DNA of 32,355 nt from Lachnospiraceae bacterium FE2018. Its GTDB lineage: Bacteria > Bacillota > Clostridia > Lachnospirales > Lachnospiraceae. Position numbers and translations under genes: made by a program. The notes beneath the pieces are model-generated. The model was given only the letters and a program-made list of their open reading frames with translations. It had not been told where the DNA came from and did not search any database. The stretch lies in the NCBI GenBank assembly GCA_000702845.1, contig JNKK01000031.1, forward strand, positions 1 through 32,355. Direction: 5' to 3'. This document shows, piece by piece, positions 32,030 to 32,355 of the stretch (positions are counted from its first letter, which is position 1; the number at the start of each line of letters is the position of its first letter).

Positions 32030-32190
32030 CCACCCGTAAAACGGGTGGTTCGGGATGCGGGCTATAAGCCCGCGTTACCAGCCAGCGTCTAAAGGCGCTG
32101 GCTTTCTCTTTGGGGCTCCAAGGGCTCACGCCCTGGAGCTCCGTTCAAGCCACATTGCATTTATCACCTGGCCACCCCTAAAGGGGTAGC
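32030..32190 (-). mobile_element. Hairpin-rich right end of an IS200/IS605-family element
   Basis: Five stem-loops stand in a row after the tnpA stop (read on the minus strand): 32175-32179/32182-32186, 32115-32120/32134-32139 with inner GGGC/GCCC, 32081-32087/32096-32102, 32057-32063/32067-32073 and 32030-32037/32041-32048. The last one, CCACCCGT-AAA-ACGGGTGG, is typical of the subterminal hairpin that Y1 transposases recognise. The exact boundary with the host is not certain but probably lies near 32020-32029. The hairpin series also resembles the 3' non-coding scaffold of TnpB-associated guide RNAs. Confidence 0.75.
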
Positions 32191-32191
32191 T

Positions 32192-32355
32192 TTAGTGGTT
32201 TTTACTTTGATCCTTTCCAGGCTTCGCCCCGAAAGGATCTTCATACTCTTTTACACTCATTCTATCCTTTATGATATCGGCTCTCTCTTGATCTCTGATA
32301 TACTTCTTTACTGTCGCATCGTTTAATCCGACGGTACTTACATAGTATCCCTCTG
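32192..32355 (-). CDS. tnpA: IS200/IS605 family transposase TnpA (partial, C-terminus)
   Basis: Only the last 53 codons and the stop are in the window; the gene continues past the right edge. The translation contains GYYVSTVGLNDATVKKYIRDQ and DRMSVKEYEDPF, the C-terminal helix and tail of Y1 (HUH tyrosine) transposases of the IS200 group. The catalytic HUH motif and Tyr are outside the window, so intactness cannot be judged. The gene reads toward the hairpin-rich end of the element. Confidence 0.93.
   Translation of the reverse strand, partial: EGYYVSTVGLNDATVKKYIRDQERADIIKDRMSVKEYEDPFGAKPGKDQSKNH

Overview
The window looks like chromosomal DNA of a Clostridia-type Firmicute, most likely a Lachnospiraceae relative. 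The evidence is the AddA/AddB recombination nuclease pair (the Firmicute RecBCD equivalent), AGGAGG-type ribosome binding sites, an FMN riboswitch ahead of ribD-ribE-ribBA-ribH, a paired NusG-domain-II and Gx-transporter membrane module, and a tRNA-Ser(GGA) without encoded CCA. Most genes lie on the minus strand. No species can be named from the sequence alone.

Layout. 1-600: a minus-strand promoter and possible rRNA-operon leader, tRNA-Ser, and two copies of a GC-rich 52-bp repeat. 772-2032: a secreted glucosaminidase with cell-wall-binding repeats. 2031-6092 (minus): a 70-aa protein, a YhcC/TIGR01212-type radical SAM enzyme, the two aconitase-X subunits, and a Dus-type tRNA-dihydrouridine synthase. 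6315-18225 (minus): addB-addA-ispD-pepD-MATE-trmD, closely packed. 18226-18599: a 30/33-bp minisatellite and divergent promoters. 18600-19370: nadE, followed by a five-unit hairpin array. 19960-22774 (minus): hslO, a methyltransferase and a HAD phosphatase. 22839-27640 (minus): the riboflavin operon under an FMN riboswitch. It holds an unrecognised folded leader before ribBA and a second five-unit hairpin array between ribBA and ribH. 27662-29222: a second MATE transporter. 29221-30337 (minus): the Gx transporter and NusG-II pair. 30460-31973: a SPASM-like radical SAM protein. 32030-end: the edge of an IS200/IS605 element with the C-terminus of TnpA.

How parts fit together. The rib genes supply FMN/FAD under feedback by FMN. 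The Gx/NusG-II pair resembles membrane components of flavin-based electron-transfer loci, so the co-location may be meaningful, but this is inference. AddAB processes double-strand breaks.

Most interesting signals. (1) Two intergenic arrays of five hairpins share an 11-bp stem (GTGCATCCGCA/TGCGGATGCAC plus a T-tract), but each array has its own loop and spacer family. (2) A multi-helix RNA of about 140 nt, capped by a GAAA tetraloop, sits just before ribBA inside the riboflavin operon. (3) Short tandem repeats with periods in multiples of three occur at termini, linkers or leader regions of at least six genes (dus, MATE, pepD, addA, addB, methyltransferase). (4) Several start codons are rare TTG or are shifted from the longest reading frame, as decided by Shine-Dalgarno positions.
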